Positions 1 to 9,929 of a DNA stretch of 64,000 nucleotides are shown here, piece by piece. Position numbers and translations under genes: made by a program. Location of the stretch: NCBI GenBank assembly GCA_022827245.1, contig JAJDTI010000174.1, positions 22,486-86,485 on the forward strand, read 5' to 3'. Numbering within the stretch: position 1 is the stretch's first letter; each line of letters begins with the position of its first letter. The notes beneath the pieces were generated by a model. The model saw only the letters and a program-made list of their open reading frames with translations. It was not told the origin of the DNA and ran no database searches. The DNA comes from Pseudomonadales bacterium. GTDB taxonomy: Bacteria; Pseudomonadota; Gammaproteobacteria; Pseudomonadales; Azotimanducaceae.

Positions 1-734
1 CGAGTCCCTCGATGTCGCGCGGATACCGGTCGCTGGTCAACACCATCTGGCGACCGGGCTCGGAGAGCGCATTGAAGATGTCGAAGAACTCGTCCTGCGA
101 GCGCAGCTTCCCGGCGAAGAACTGCACGTCGTCGATGAGCAGGACGTTCAGGGTGCGATAGTGCTGCGTGAAGTCCTGGATGGTCTGGTCCCGGATCGCC
201 TTGACCATCTCCTGGACGAACTGCTGCGAGTGAATGTAGACCACCCGCGCCCGCGATCCCTGCCGCAGCGCCTCGTTGCCGACGGCCTGCATGAGATGGG
301 TCTTGCCGAGCCCCGTCCCGCCGTAGAGCAGCAGGGGGTTGTAGGACTTCCCCGTGTTCTTGGCCACCTGCTGCGCGGCCGCCTTGGCCATCTCGTTGGA
401 CTTCCCCTCGACGAACGTGTCGAAGGTGAAACCCGGGTTCAGCGCCTCGTTGGCCGTGAGCCGTCCGGCGCGCGCCGGTGCCGCGACCCGCGCGCGATTC
501 CCTCCCGAGAGCTCCACGAACATCGGACTCGTCGGATCGCCGTACAGGTCGACCAGTTCCTCGATCCGCGCCAGGTACCGGGTCTGGATCTCCTCACGGA
601 CGTACCGGTTGGGTGCGACGATGCGCAGGTTGGACTCGCCGTTGTAGTGAGCCCGGAGGGGTTTGATCCAGGTGTCGAAGTCCTCCGACGACAGCTCGCT
701 CTGCAACCGTGCGACACACTCCTCCCACACCATC
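1..734 (-). CDS. dnaA: Chromosomal replication initiator DnaA (N-terminal part, cut by window edge)
   Basis: The leftward frame starts at an ATG at 734 behind a purine-rich run (aggggg) and is open to the window edge, about 244 codons. It begins MVWEECVARLQSELSSEDF, the domain I fold that binds DnaB/DiaA, and then has the AAA+ Walker A segment GGTGLGKTH and Walker B LLIDDVQFF. DnaA binds origin boxes and opens the duplex in an ATP-dependent way. The C-terminal DNA-binding domain lies outside the window. It is divergent from rpmH across the probable origin, as in Pseudomonas. Confidence 0.97.
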
Positions 735-1222
735 TGAACCCCCCTAGAAAACCTGCGCGCCCCCCCTGAGCGACCATTCTATGCACGTTGCAAATGCCGC
801 TGCACGATCAATCCTCCACGGTGTGGTGCGGGGACCACGAAAGACTTTTCATATCAAAGAGTTATGTGACTCCGCGCCGCTCGACATCCGCGCTTCGCCG
901 GGACCGGCGAGACGGACATCTTGTGCAGAATACGGTGCGTATCCTGTGGACAACCCGGAGCCCGCCACGAACCGGCCAATTTCTCCCGCAGCCCGGCCCA
1001 TTTGCCCGTAGGAAATGCACATGTTCGTCTGTGCGAAATGTCCCACGAATTGAGTCGCTTACCTCCATTGCGCACAGCCGGACACGTCCCCAACAACAAC
1101 AACGATTTCTAATCTCTTCCTATCAGGATCGTTCTTATTGACGGTGGCGGAGGCCGGTCCCTACAATCCCGCCCCCGCCCGCCGGCCGAGGCCGTCCGGG
1201 GCGTTCCGATGACGGAGGCGTC
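735..1222. other. oriC: Probable chromosomal origin (oriC) between dnaA and rpmH
   Basis: This 488-base non-coding stretch lies between divergent dnaA and rpmH, the place of oriC in pseudomonads. A near-consensus DnaA box, TGTGGACAA, is at 945-953 (one mismatch from the complement of TTATCCACA). Several weaker box-like sites (for example 1030-1038 and 1068-1076, three mismatches each) are visible. Two locally AT-rich segments, about 845-870 and 1095-1140, stand out in a GC-rich background and could be unwinding regions. Position is well supported by synteny; the individual weak boxes are not. Confidence 0.7.
1138..1167 (+). promoter_or_regulatory. Sigma-70-like promoter of rpmH
   Basis: TTGACG (1138-1143) and TACAAT (1162-1167) are separated by 18 bases, close to the sigma-70 consensus, and lie about 55 bases before the rpmH start. 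This promoter likely drives rpmH-rnpA-yidD-yidC. Confidence 0.6.
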
Positions 1223-1357
1223 GTGAAACGGACGTATCAGCCGAGCCGGATCAAGCGCAAGCGCACCCATGGTTTCCGCGCGCGGATGTCCACCCGCGCC
1301 GGGCGCAAGGTGCTCAACGCGCGCCGGGCCAAGGGCCGGAAGCGCCTGACGGTCTAG
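1223..1357 (+). CDS. rpmH: 50S ribosomal protein L34
   Basis: A 44-residue very basic protein starting [18 protein letters not shown] and ending [10 protein letters not shown], the full length and near-invariant sequence of bacterial L34. The start is GTG at 1223, preceded by GGAGG at the right distance. It is a component of the large ribosomal subunit and is the first gene of the rpmH-rnpA-yidD-yidC cluster; it is too short to be picked by length-filtered ORF calling. Confidence 0.97.
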   Translation: MKRTYQPSRIKRKRTHGFRARMSTRAGRKVLNARRAKGRKRLTV

Positions 1358-1392
1358 CCGCGCCGGCGCCGGTCCGCCCGGCACAGCCGCAC

Positions 1393-1722
1393 TTGGCCCC
1401 CGACCACGGTTTTCCGCGAGCGGCGAGGATCACTCGCAAGTCGGACTTCGACCGGGTCTTCGCCCGACCGCCCACCCGGATGCGCCAGGGGCCGTTACGT
1501 CTGCTGGCGCTACCGAATAGAATGCACGCAGCCCGCCTGGGACTCGTCGTGCCCAAGCGGGTCCTGAAACGGGCCGTCGACCGCAACCGCGCAAAGCGCC
1601 AGATTCGTGAATCGTTTCGCCTTGCAAGACCCGGTCTGCCCGCGTGGGACATCGTAATCATCGTGACGGGAGTCGGAGACGTGCGTCAGGCCGCGGACCA
1701 ACTCTGGCAAAGAGCGCAGTGA
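1393..1722 (+). CDS. rnpA: Ribonuclease P protein component
   Basis: The 109-residue basic protein contains the RNase P signature around [17 protein letters not shown] (the RNR motif) and an N-terminal [12 protein letters not shown] segment that contacts the pre-tRNA leader. It assists the catalytic RNA in 5' maturation of tRNA. The start used is TTG at 1393 ([10 protein letters not shown]); no better ATG lies nearby. It is 35 bases after rpmH and just before yidD, the conserved order. Confidence 0.95.
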   Translation: MAPDHGFPRAARITRKSDFDRVFARPPTRMRQGPLRLLALPNRMHAARLGLVVPKRVLKRAVDRNRAKRQIRESFRLARPGLPAWDIVIIVTGVGDVRQAADQLWQRAQ

Positions 1723-1729
1723 GGTCGCA

Positions 1730-2014
1730 GTGACGGAGCGGAGAGCACTCGTCTTGCACAAGGCGCGCGGGTACGCATCGGCGCTGGCGAAGCTGGTACA
1801 GACGCTGGCGATCGGCGTCGTGCGCTTCTACCGCTACGCGATCAGTCCGCTCCTGCCGCGCAGTTGCCGCTTCCATCCCTCGTGCTCGGCCTACGCGCTG
1901 GAAGCCATGCGGCTGCACGGCCCCTGGCGCGGCGGATGGCTCGCCGTGCGCCGCATCGGCAAGTGTCATCCCTGGCACGACGGCGGCTACGACCCCGTGC
2001 CCCCGCGCGCCTGA
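1730..2014 (+). CDS. yidD: Membrane protein insertion efficiency factor YidD
   Basis: A 94-residue protein with the YidD core: an amphipathic N-terminal stretch, then [20 protein letters not shown] with its cysteines, and the closing [14 protein letters not shown]. YidD helps YidC-mediated insertion of membrane proteins. The start is GTG at 1730, seven bases after the rnpA stop. Length is typical of the family. Confidence 0.94.
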   Translation: MTERRALVLHKARGYASALAKLVQTLAIGVVRFYRYAISPLLPRSCRFHPSCSAYALEAMRLHGPWRGGWLAVRRIGKCHPWHDGGYDPVPPRA

Positions 2015-2052
2015 CGTCGGTGGCCCCACCCAGCAGGATCCAGGACTGACCG

Positions 2053-3786
2053 ATGCCGTCTCCGGAAATCCAGAGGATCGTGCTCATCGTCGCCCTGGCG
2101 GTGACCGGATATCTCCTCATGCTGGCGTGGCAGGAAGACTACGGCCAGGCCTCCGCGCCCGCGCGCTCGGCCCCGCCGGTGGCCACCGAAGCGCCCGCCG
2201 AGACACCGGCGGTCCCCGTCGCGGACCCGGGCATCCCGGTCGCCGAGACGCCGAGCGAGATGCCGACGGACGTCCCGGACATACCGCTCGAGGCGGCGCC
2301 GGAAACCGTCGGCCAGCTACCGGCGGTCGTGTCGGACCCGAGCCTGATCGAGGTGAGCACGCCGACCATGACGGTCTGGATCGACCCGCGGGGCGGAGAC
2401 CTCGTCGGCGTGCACCTGCCGCAGTACCCGGTGAGCCTGGACCAGCCGGACACCCCGTTCGTCCTGCTCGACCGCCGCGCGGGCCACACCTACGTCGCGC
2501 AGAGCGGACTCGTGGGGCGGGACGGACCCGACGCCCGCGGCGAACGGCCCCTGTATGCGCCCGACGCGCGCTCCTACCGGATCGAGGACGTCGCGGAGGA
2601 TGTCGTGCTGCGCTTCCAGGACGAGGACGTGTCGGTCGAGAAGCGGTTCGGGTTCGACCCGGAGGACTACTACGTCCAGCTCGAGTACCGCGTGGAGAAC
2701 CGGTCTTCGGAGCCCTTCGCGGCGAACCTGTTCGCGCAGCTCAAGCGGGACGCGTCGGCGCCCCCGGGCAGCCAGATGTTCCTCGGTCCGCGGCCGTATC
2801 TCGGCGCGGCGCTCACCACCGTCGAGTCGCGCTACGACAAGGTGGACTTCGAGGACCTCGAGGAAGAAGCCCTGCGCGAGACCGTCGACGGCGGCTGGAT
2901 CGCCATCCTGCAGCATTACTTTCTCAGCGCCTGGGTCGCGGACGCGGACACGCGCAACGTCTTCTACGGCTACCCCAACCGGCGCGCCGACGGCACTTAC
3001 ATCGTCGGCTTCACCGGGCCGGCGTTCACCGTCGGTCCGGGCGAGAGCGGCAGCGTCGGCGCGGGTTTCTACGCGGGCCCGAAGCACCAGAAGCGGCTCG
3101 AGGACATCGCGCCGAACCTGGGGCTGACGGTGGACTACGGCTTCCTGTGGTGGCTGGCCGTGCCGCTGTTTTATCTCCTCGACGGGATCCACGAACTGAT
3201 CGCCCAGAACTGGGGCGTCGCGATCATCCTGATGACGTTGGTGATCAAGCTCGCGCTCTACCCGCTGTCGGCCGCGAGCTACAAGTCGATGGCGAAAATG
3301 CGCAAGGTGGCCCCGCAGATGAAGCGCCTGCAGGAGCGCCACGCCGGCGACCGCCAGCGGCTCTCGCAGGAGATGATGGAGCTCTACAAGAAGGAGAAGG
3401 CGAACCCCCTCGGGGGCTGCCTGCCGATGCTCCTGCAGATGCCGGTGTTCATCGCCCTCTACTGGGTGCTCTACGAGAGCGTGGAGCTGCGCCAGGCGCC
3501 GTTCTTCCTCTGGATCGACGACCTCGCCTCGATGGACCCGTTCTTCGTGCTGCCGATCCTCATGGGCGCCTCCATGTACTTCCAGCAGATGCTGAACCCG
3601 CCGATGCCGGACCCGATGCAGGCCCGGATCATGAAGATGATGCCCATCATGTTCACGGTGCTCTTCCTCTTCTTCCCGGCCGGGCTCGTGCTCTACTGGC
3701 TCGTCAACAACCTGCTGTCGATGGCGCAGCAGTGGTACATCACCTACCGCATCGAGAACGCGGACGCGGGCGCCGCCAAGGCCTGA
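2053..3786 (+). CDS. yidC: Membrane protein insertase YidC
   Basis: The 577-residue protein has the gammaproteobacterial YidC layout: an N-terminal TM helix (about residues 8-26), an acidic/proline-rich linker, a large periplasmic beta domain (about 100-350) and the C-terminal Oxa1-type insertase core (about 355-565) with several TM helices and the PLGGCLPMLLQMPVFIALYW segment. It inserts and folds inner-membrane proteins with or without SecYEG, including F0 subunit c of the ATP synthase encoded downstream. Confidence 0.97.
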   Translation: MPSPEIQRIVLIVALAVTGYLLMLAWQEDYGQASAPARSAPPVATEAPAETPAVPVADPGIPVAETPSEMPTDVPDIPLEAAPETVGQLPAVVSDPSLIEVSTPTMTVWIDPRGGDLVGVHLPQYPVSLDQPDTPFVLLDRRAGHTYVAQSGLVGRDGPDARGERPLYAPDARSYRIEDVAEDVVLRFQDEDVSVEKRFGFDPEDYYVQLEYRVENRSSEPFAANLFAQLKRDASAPPGSQMFLGPRPYLGAALTTVESRYDKVDFEDLEEEALRETVDGGWIAILQHYFLSAWVADADTRNVFYGYPNRRADGTYIVGFTGPAFTVGPGESGSVGAGFYAGPKHQKRLEDIAPNLGLTVDYGFLWWLAVPLFYLLDGIHELIAQNWGVAIILMTLVIKLALYPLSAASYKSMAKMRKVAPQMKRLQERHAGDRQRLSQEMMELYKKEKANPLGGCLPMLLQMPVFIALYWVLYESVELRQAPFFLWIDDLASMDPFFVLPILMGASMYFQQMLNPPMPDPMQARIMKMMPIMFTVLFLFFPAGLVLYWLVNNLLSMAQQWYITYRIENADAGAAKA

Positions 3787-3826
3787 ACGGGCGCGGCGCC
3801 CCCGCCGTGAACCCGCCGGAGCCGGC

Positions 3827-5149
3827 ATGACGCGCAGCGCGAGCGCAGACACCATCGCCGCGGTCGCGACCGCGCCAGGCCGCGGCGGCGTCGGCATCGT
3901 ACGTGTCTCGGGTCCCGCGTCCGCCGACATCGCCCACGGGGTCGTAGGGAAAAAGCTCACACCGCGGCAAGCGGAGTTCGTCGACTTCCGCGACGCCGCG
4001 GGCGAAGCCCTCGACCAGGGCATCGCCCTCTACTTCGAGGGCCCCCACTCGTTCACCGGGGAGGACATCCTGGAACTGCAGGGCCATGGCGGCCCGGTCG
4101 TGCTGGACCTCGTGCTGTCGCGCGTCCTCGAGCTTGGCGCCCGGCGGGCGAACCCCGGCGAGTTCTCCGAGCGCGCCTTCGTGAACGGCCGCATCGACCT
4201 GGTGCAGGCGGAGGCGATCCTCGATCTCGTCAACAGCGCAACCCGGCAGGCGGCGCTCGGCGCCGTGCGCTCGCTGAGCGGCGCGTTCTCCGAACACGTG
4301 CACGCCCTCGACCGGCAGATCCTCGCGTTGCGCGTCTACTGCGAGGCCGCCATCGACTTCGCCGACGAGGAGATCGACTTCCTGGCGGAGTCGGACATCG
4401 GCGACCGGCTCGAGGAGATCCGCGACGGACTGACGGCGCTGCGCGCGGAGGCCGCCCAGGGCGCTCTGCTCAACGACGGCGCAAGCATCGTCTTCGCCGG
4501 TGCTCCGAATGTCGGAAAGTCCAGCATATTCAACAGGTTGTCTGGTGACGACCGGGCGATCGTCACCGCTGTCCCCGGCACCACCCGGGACACCCTGACT
4601 GCGGACTTCGACCTGGACGGGCTGCCCGTCCGCGTCGTCGACACCGCGGGACTGCGGGACACGGACGATCCCGTCGAGGCCGAGGGCGTCGACCGCACCC
4701 GCCGCGCGATGGCGGAAGCGGACATCGTCGTCGAAGTGGTGGAAGACCTCTGCACGGGGACCGCCCCAGCCGCGAGACAGGGCCCGACGCTCCTGGTCAG
4801 GAACAAGACCGACCTGAGCGGCCGCGAACCGGGCCGCGTCGAAGCCGGTGTCGTACGCGTATGCGCGCTGACCGGGGACGGTTTCGGCGACCTCGTCGCG
4901 GAACTCAAGCGGCTGGCCGGCTACCGGAGCGGCGAGGGCGCCTTCACGGCAAGGCGACGTCATCTCGACGCCCTCGACGCGGCCGGCGCCGCCCTCAACG
5001 CCGCGGCCAGCCGCTTCGACGAGGGCGAAGGCGAACTTCTCGCGGAAGAACTGCGCTCGGCGCACGAGCACCTGGGGACCATCGTCGGCGAGACCTCGAC
5101 GGACGATCTCCTCGGCGAAATCTTTGCCAGCTTCTGCATCGGCAAATAA
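3827..5149 (+). CDS. mnmE: tRNA modification GTPase MnmE
   Basis: The 440-residue protein has the N-terminal formyl-THF-binding domain (TIAAVATAPGRGGVGIVRVSG), an inserted G domain with G1 GAPNVGKSS, G2 around TTRDTL, G3 DTAGLRD and G4 NKTD, and the C-terminal FCIGK motif whose Cys is characteristic of MnmE. With MnmG it forms the cmnm5 group on wobble U34 of tRNA. mnmG follows after 42 bases. Confidence 0.97.
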   Translation: MTRSASADTIAAVATAPGRGGVGIVRVSGPASADIAHGVVGKKLTPRQAEFVDFRDAAGEALDQGIALYFEGPHSFTGEDILELQGHGGPVVLDLVLSRVLELGARRANPGEFSERAFVNGRIDLVQAEAILDLVNSATRQAALGAVRSLSGAFSEHVHALDRQILALRVYCEAAIDFADEEIDFLAESDIGDRLEEIRDGLTALRAEAAQGALLNDGASIVFAGAPNVGKSSIFNRLSGDDRAIVTAVPGTTRDTLTADFDLDGLPVRVVDTAGLRDTDDPVEAEGVDRTRRAMAEADIVVEVVEDLCTGTAPAARQGPTLLVRNKTDLSGREPGRVEAGVVRVCALTGDGFGDLVAELKRLAGYRSGEGAFTARRRHLDALDAAGAALNAAASRFDEGEGELLAEELRSAHEHLGTIVGETSTDDLLGEIFASFCIGK

Positions 5150-5191
5150 GCTACGCACCCCGGACCGGGAGGCCCCTCGAGGCCCACGGCA

Positions 5192-7099
5192 ATGACACGC
5201 TCCGAGTACATCCACGACGTCGTCGTCATCGGCGGCGGCCACGCGGGCACCGAAGCGGCGCTCGCGGCCGCGCGCATGGGCGCGTCGACCCTGCTGCTGA
5301 CGCAGAACATCGAGACCCTCGGGCAGATGTCCTGCAACCCCGCCATCGGCGGCATCGGCAAGAGCCACCTCGTCCGGGAGATCGACGCCCTGGGCGGGGC
5401 GATGGGCCTCGCCGCGGACGCGGCCGGCATCCAGTTCCGCACCCTGAACGCGAGCAAGGGCCCGGCCGTACGCGCAACGCGGGCCCAGGCGGACCGCGTC
5501 CTCTACCGCGGCGCCATCCGCGGCATGCTGGAGCGCGCGCCCGATTTGGCGATCTTCCAGCAGTCGGTGGTGGACATCGAGATCGAGGACGGCCGCGCCG
5601 TCGGCGTCCACACGGACATGGGTCTCTTCTTCCGCGCCCGCAGCGTCGTGCTGACCACCGGCACCTTCCTCGGCGGGCGGATCCACGTCGGCCTCGAGAA
5701 CAAGCCGGGGGGCCGCGCCGGGGATGCCCCGTCGAACGCCCTGGCGGAACGCCTCCGGGCGATGCCGTTCACGGTCGACCGCCTGAAGACCGGCACGCCG
5801 CCGCGCATCGCGGGGGACACGGTGGACTTCGACCGGCTCGAGGTACAGCACGGGGACGAGCCGCGCCCGGTGATGTCGTTCCTCTCGAACGCCGACGACC
5901 ACCCGCGGCAGCTCCCCTGCCACGTCGCGGCCACCAACGAGACCACCCACCGGATCATCCGGACGGGCCTCGACCGCTCGCCGATGTACACGGGCGTGAT
6001 CGAGGGCGTCGGCCCGCGCTACTGCCCGTCCATCGAGGACAAGGTGGTGCGCTTCGCCGACCGGACCGAGCACCGCATCTTCGTCGAGCCGGAAGGCCTC
6101 GACACCAACGAGCTCTACCCGAACGGGATCTCCACGAGCCTGCCGTTCGACGTGCAGGTCGCGCTGGTGCGCAGCATCGAGGGCTTCGAGCGCGCCCACA
6201 TCACGCGCCCCGGCTACGCCATCGAGTACGACTTCTTCGACCCGCGCGGGCTCCATCACTCCCTCGAGACGCGCTCGGTCTCGCACCTCTTCTTCGCCGG
6301 GCAGATCAACGGCACCACCGGCTACGAAGAGGCCGCGGCCCAGGGCCTGCTCGCGGGCATCAACGCGGCGCGCCGGGTCGCCGGGCGGGAACCCTGGGTG
6401 CCCGGACGCCACGAGGCCTACATCGGCGTCCTCGTGGACGACCTCGTCAACCTCGGCACGAACGAGCCGTACCGCATGTTCACGAGCCGCGCGGAGTACC
6501 GCCTGCGCCTGCGCCAGGACAACGCGGACCTCCGCCTGACGCCGGTCGGCCGCGACATGGGCCTGGTGGACGACCGCCGCTGGCGGACCTTCGAGTCCCG
6601 GCGCGAATCGATCCGCGCGGCCACGGCGTTCCTCGAGGCGCAACGGATCGCGCCGGACAGCGACATCGCGGCTGCCCTGGCGGCGCGCTGCGGTGAGTCC
6701 GTGTCGAAGGAGTCGACGCTGCTCGAGTTCCTGAAACGCCCGCGCGTTCGGGCGTCCGACATCGCGGCGGCGGTGCCGGGTCTCGAGGCTTTCCCGGCGG
6801 ACGCCGTGGAGCAGGTCGAGATCCAGGCGAAGTACGACGGCTACATCCGCCGCCAGGACGAGGAGATCGCCAAGACGAAGGCGCGCGAGGAGGACGCTCT
6901 CCCGGGCGACCTGGACTACGCGGGGATCTCCGGGCTCTCGAACGAACTCAAGGGCAAGCTCGCCGCGGCGCGCCCGGCCACGCTGGAGCGCGCGGCGCGC
7001 ATCCCCGGCGTCACGCCGGCGGCGCTCTCGCTGCTCAGGATCGTGGCCCGGCGACACGCCGAAAGCACGCGGACGGAGGCCCTGGAACGATCGGCGTGA
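5192..7099 (+). CDS. mnmG: tRNA uridine-5-carboxymethylaminomethyl modification enzyme MnmG (GidA)
   Basis: The 635-residue flavoprotein starts with a Rossmann FAD-binding motif ([20 protein letters not shown]) and has the family segments [16 protein letters not shown] and [18 protein letters not shown], with the C-terminal helical MnmE-binding domain. It works with MnmE on U34 of tRNA. Length matches the family. Its end overlaps the rsmG start by four bases. Confidence 0.97.
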   Translation: MTRSEYIHDVVVIGGGHAGTEAALAAARMGASTLLLTQNIETLGQMSCNPAIGGIGKSHLVREIDALGGAMGLAADAAGIQFRTLNASKGPAVRATRAQADRVLYRGAIRGMLERAPDLAIFQQSVVDIEIEDGRAVGVHTDMGLFFRARSVVLTTGTFLGGRIHVGLENKPGGRAGDAPSNALAERLRAMPFTVDRLKTGTPPRIAGDTVDFDRLEVQHGDEPRPVMSFLSNADDHPRQLPCHVAATNETTHRIIRTGLDRSPMYTGVIEGVGPRYCPSIEDKVVRFADRTEHRIFVEPEGLDTNELYPNGISTSLPFDVQVALVRSIEGFERAHITRPGYAIEYDFFDPRGLHHSLETRSVSHLFFAGQINGTTGYEEAAAQGLLAGINAARRVAGREPWVPGRHEAYIGVLVDDLVNLGTNEPYRMFTSRAEYRLRLRQDNADLRLTPVGRDMGLVDDRRWRTFESRRESIRAATAFLEAQRIAPDSDIAAALAARCGESVSKESTLLEFLKRPRVRASDIAAAVPGLEAFPADAVEQVEIQAKYDGYIRRQDEEIAKTKAREEDALPGDLDYAGISGLSNELKGKLAAARPATLERAARIPGVTPAALSLLRIVARRHAESTRTEALERSA

Positions 7100-7674
7100 A
7101 GGTCGATGCCGACGCACGGGCACGCCTCGACGCGTTCGGCGACCTGCTGCGCCGCTGGAACCGGGTCTACAACCTCGTCAGCCGTCACGACATCCGGCAC
7201 CTCGAGGCGAAGCACATCCGCGACAGCCTGACCCTCGTGCCGCGGGTGCGCGGGCAGCGCGTTGCTGATGCGGGCTCGGGCGCGGGCTTCCCCGGGATCC
7301 CCCTCGCGATCGTCGGCTCCTGGTCCGTGACGCTCATCGACCGCAGCGCCACCAAGGCCCGCTTCCTGCGCCAGGCGCTGATCGAACTCGGTCTCGACAA
7401 CGCCACCGTCGTCGAGGAGGACGTTCGCCGGTACCGGCCGGAGACGCCGTTCGACACGGTCACCGCCCGCGCGTTCGCGAAGCCCCCCGCCGCATGGGAA
7501 GCGGTCCGGCACCTGCTGCGCCCGGACGGCGTGGCCCTGCTGCAGACCAGCGCCACGCTGTCGGGCGAGTCCCTCTCCGGCGGCCGGGCGCTTCCGAGCG
7601 AGCGCGTCGCGTCGGCGGGCGTCGGGGGGGAACGCTACGTGACCGCGGTGACGCCGGAGGATCCGCGGCCGTGA
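7096..7674 (+). CDS. rsmG: 16S rRNA (guanine527-N7)-methyltransferase RsmG (GidB)
   Basis: A 192-residue SAM-dependent methyltransferase with motif [16 protein letters not shown] and the N-terminal [12 protein letters not shown] segment typical of RsmG. It methylates G527 of 16S rRNA. The GTG start at 7096 lies in the mnmG stop region and its own stop overlaps the parA start, so the three genes look translationally coupled. It is slightly shorter than many homologues. Confidence 0.94.
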   Translation: MKVDADARARLDAFGDLLRRWNRVYNLVSRHDIRHLEAKHIRDSLTLVPRVRGQRVADAGSGAGFPGIPLAIVGSWSVTLIDRSATKARFLRQALIELGLDNATVVEEDVRRYRPETPFDTVTARAFAKPPAAWEAVRHLLRPDGVALLQTSATLSGESLSGGRALPSERVASAGVGGERYVTAVTPEDPRP

Positions 7675-8432
7675 CCCGGCGCGTGGCCGTCGCGAACCAG
7701 AAGGGCGGCGTCGGCAAGACGACCACGAGCGTCAACCTCGCGGCTTCGCTCACCCTGCACGGGGCGAAGACGTTGCTCGTCGATCTGGACCCCCAGGGCA
7801 ACGCGACGATGGGCTGCGGCGTCGACAAGCACAGCCTGCCGCTCAGCATGTACGACTGGCTGGTCGGGGATGCGCCGCTCGCCGAGGTCGCCGTGACGGG
7901 TGCGTCCGGCATGGAACTCGCGCCGTCGAACTCGGACCTCACCGCCGCGGAACTCGAGCTCCTCGGCAGCGCCGACCGCAACGCCCGCCTGCGCGCACGC
8001 CTTGACGCCGAGGCGGAGCGCTTCGACTACGTCATCATGGACTGCCCGCCGTCGCTCTCCGTGCTGACGCTGAACGCGCTGATGGCGGCCGACGGCGTCC
8101 TGATCCCGCTACAGTGCGAGTACTACGCGCTGGAAGGGCTGACCGCGCTCCTCGACACCGTCGCCGGCGTGCGTTCCCGGGGCAACCCGGGGCTCTCCAT
8201 AGAGGGCATCGTGCGAACCATGTATGATCCGCGCACCGGCCTCACCCGCGACGTTTCGCGGCAGTTGATGAAGCACTTCGGCGATCGGGTCTTCCGTACC
8301 GTCATTCCCCGCAACGTCCGGCTCGCCGAGGCGCCGAGCCACGGACTCCCCGCCATCCTCTACGACCGGCACTGCGCCGGCGCCACCTGCTACATGGCCC
8401 TCGCGCGCGAGCTGATGGAGCGCGCACGGTGA
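7671..8432 (+). CDS. parA: Chromosome-partitioning ATPase ParA (Soj)
   Basis: With the GTG start at 7671 the protein has 253 residues and begins [19 protein letters not shown], a deviant Walker A motif with the signature lysine; further ParA motifs are LLVDLDPQGNATMG (A') and DCPPSL (B). It forms the nucleoid-bound ATPase gradient that moves ParB-parS complexes. A longer in-frame start at 7494 lies inside rsmG and is not credible. It overlaps rsmG by four bases and precedes parB by seven. Confidence 0.95.
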   Translation: MTRRVAVANQKGGVGKTTTSVNLAASLTLHGAKTLLVDLDPQGNATMGCGVDKHSLPLSMYDWLVGDAPLAEVAVTGASGMELAPSNSDLTAAELELLGSADRNARLRARLDAEAERFDYVIMDCPPSLSVLTLNALMAADGVLIPLQCEYYALEGLTALLDTVAGVRSRGNPGLSIEGIVRTMYDPRTGLTRDVSRQLMKHFGDRVFRTVIPRNVRLAEAPSHGLPAILYDRHCAGATCYMALARELMERAR

Positions 8433-8439
8433 AGCGTCC

Positions 8440-9303
8440 TTGAACGAACCAGGCCGCCGGCGTGGACTCGGGCGCGGGCTCGAGGCGCTCCTCGGCGACG
8501 CGACGGTGACGCAGCCCCCGGTCGCCCAGGACGGTGACGGCGCGGCCTCGGCCGCCGTCGACGAGATCTGGCGCAGCCCGTTTCAGCCGCGCCGCCACCT
8601 GGACGACGACGGCATCGAGGAACTGGTCGCGTCGATCCGCTCCCAGGGACTCCTGCAGCCCATCGTCGTGCGCCCCCGCGCGTCGGGCGGCTACGAGCTG
8701 ATCGCCGGCGAACGCCGCTGGCGTGCCGCGCATCGCGCGGGCCTCGACCGCGTTCCGGTGGTGGTGCGCGACGTGGACGACCGCGGCGCTCTCGCCATGG
8801 CGTTGATCGAGAACGTCCAGCGCGAGGACCTCAACCCGATCGAGGAGGCGCACGGCCTCGAACGGCTGCGACGGGAGTTCGCCCTGACCCAGGAGCAGGT
8901 CGCCGAAGCGGTCGGCAAGTCCCGCCCGGCAGTCGCGAACCTGCTGCGCCTGCTGAACCTGCCCGAAGCCGTCCGCGAGTTGCTCGCCGCGGGGGAGCTC
9001 GAGATGGGACACGCCCGGGCGCTCCTCGCGTTGCCGGCCGAGGATCAGGAACCGATGGCCCGGGTGGTCGCGAAAGGCCAGTTGTCCGTCCGCCAGACCG
9101 AAGCGCTGGTCCGGCGCGCCGGCAAGAAGCCGGAACCCAGGCCGACCGCCGCGGACCCCGACATCCGCCGACTCGAGATCAGCCTCTCGGAGCGGCTCGG
9201 GGCGGGGGTGTCGATCCAGCACACGAAGAAAGGCGGCGGCAAGGTCGTCGTCTCCTACGGGAGCCTGGACGAACTCGACGGAATCCTGAGCCGGCTCCGC
9301 TGA
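8440..9303 (+). CDS. parB: Chromosome-partitioning protein ParB (Spo0J)
   Basis: The 287-residue protein has the N-terminal RRGLGRGLEALLG ParA-contact region, the CTP-binding ParB/Srx domain with the ELIAGERRWRAA box, IENVQREDLNPIEEA, a helix-turn-helix (about 140-190) and a C-terminal dimerisation domain. It loads at parS and slides as a CTP clamp. The start is TTG at 8440. I saw no exact parS (TGTTTCACGTGAAACA) near the operon. Confidence 0.95.
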   Translation: MNEPGRRRGLGRGLEALLGDATVTQPPVAQDGDGAASAAVDEIWRSPFQPRRHLDDDGIEELVASIRSQGLLQPIVVRPRASGGYELIAGERRWRAAHRAGLDRVPVVVRDVDDRGALAMALIENVQREDLNPIEEAHGLERLRREFALTQEQVAEAVGKSRPAVANLLRLLNLPEAVRELLAAGELEMGHARALLALPAEDQEPMARVVAKGQLSVRQTEALVRRAGKKPEPRPTAADPDIRRLEISLSERLGAGVSIQHTKKGGGKVVVSYGSLDELDGILSRLR

Positions 9304-9337
9304 CGGTCGAACCGCGCCCCTGCCGCGCGTTGCCCGG

Positions 9338-9724
9338 TCAGGCGAACAGCCACGTGTGCAGCAGCCGTCCCGGCATGAGCGCGAACGTCCCCGCGATGAG
9401 AATCCCGCCCACGTAGACGCCCACCATGTGGCCACGGTGCGCGGTCACGTTGCCCCGCCGGATGCTGTAGATCGCCGCGGGGACACTGACCAGCACCAGC
9501 ACGCTGAACAGGTGGATGAACCCGAAGTGGTCGAGGACGCGCGGCCCTACCGCGGCCGGCATCGGGAGCGTCACGAGCGCCGTGAAGAGGATCAGCGCGG
9601 CGTACACGCGACCGAGCCGCCTGTGCACCGGCGTGCCCTTGCGCCGCAACAGCAGCCAGGCGCCGATCATGAAACACGGCAGGACCGTCCCGAGGTGGGC
9701 GTACGCGAGGGACAGGTAGGACAT
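9338..9724 (-). CDS. DUF2306-like small integral membrane protein
   Basis: About 128 residues (from the ATG at 9724) with four predicted TM helices and the family-like motifs HRRLGRVYAALILF and TAHRGHMVGVYVGG, where paired histidines/arginines between helices are typical of DUF2306 predicted membrane proteins. Function is unknown. An upstream GTG at 9757 would add eleven residues. It is convergent with parB and stands alone. Confidence 0.7.
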   Translation of the reverse strand: MSYLSLAYAHLGTVLPCFMIGAWLLLRRKGTPVHRRLGRVYAALILFTALVTLPMPAAVGPRVLDHFGFIHLFSVLVLVSVPAAIYSIRRGNVTAHRGHMVGVYVGGILIAGTFALMPGRLLHTWLFA

Positions 9725-9840
9725 CGGAGCCCCGTTTTGCGCGCTGGCGGCGGACACCCTGTACTTTCAGACACTTAACTGTGCATGTCCAGACCGGATC
9801 GCGCCCGCTGACACTAGGACGTGCGCCGCGGCGCACATGA

Positions 9841-9888
9841 ATTGCAGCCCCGGCTCCATTGACCGCCGCTCGGCGGCCAGCGGATACT
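9841..9888 (+). promoter_or_regulatory. Repeated promoter module, copy 1
   Basis: TTGACC (9859-9864), 18-base spacer, GATACT (9883-9888), preceded by TGCAGCCCCGGC. It is the most diverged of three copies in the window (others at 11707 and 12757) and lies 42 bases before the 9930 gene, which it probably drives. Confidence 0.5.
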
Positions 9889-9929
9889 GCGCAGCAAGGA
9901 GCAACCTGCAAGACCATGGAGGGCCTCCC

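Noticed and set aside
3740..7123. 1127-codon open frame on the minus strand
   Set aside because: It is the antisense of yidC end, mnmE and mnmG; the composition is the Arg/Ala/Gly-rich shadow expected at this GC and shows no domain.
7600..9340. parS sites near parAB
   Set aside because: No copy close to TGTTTCACGTGAAACA was found by eye.
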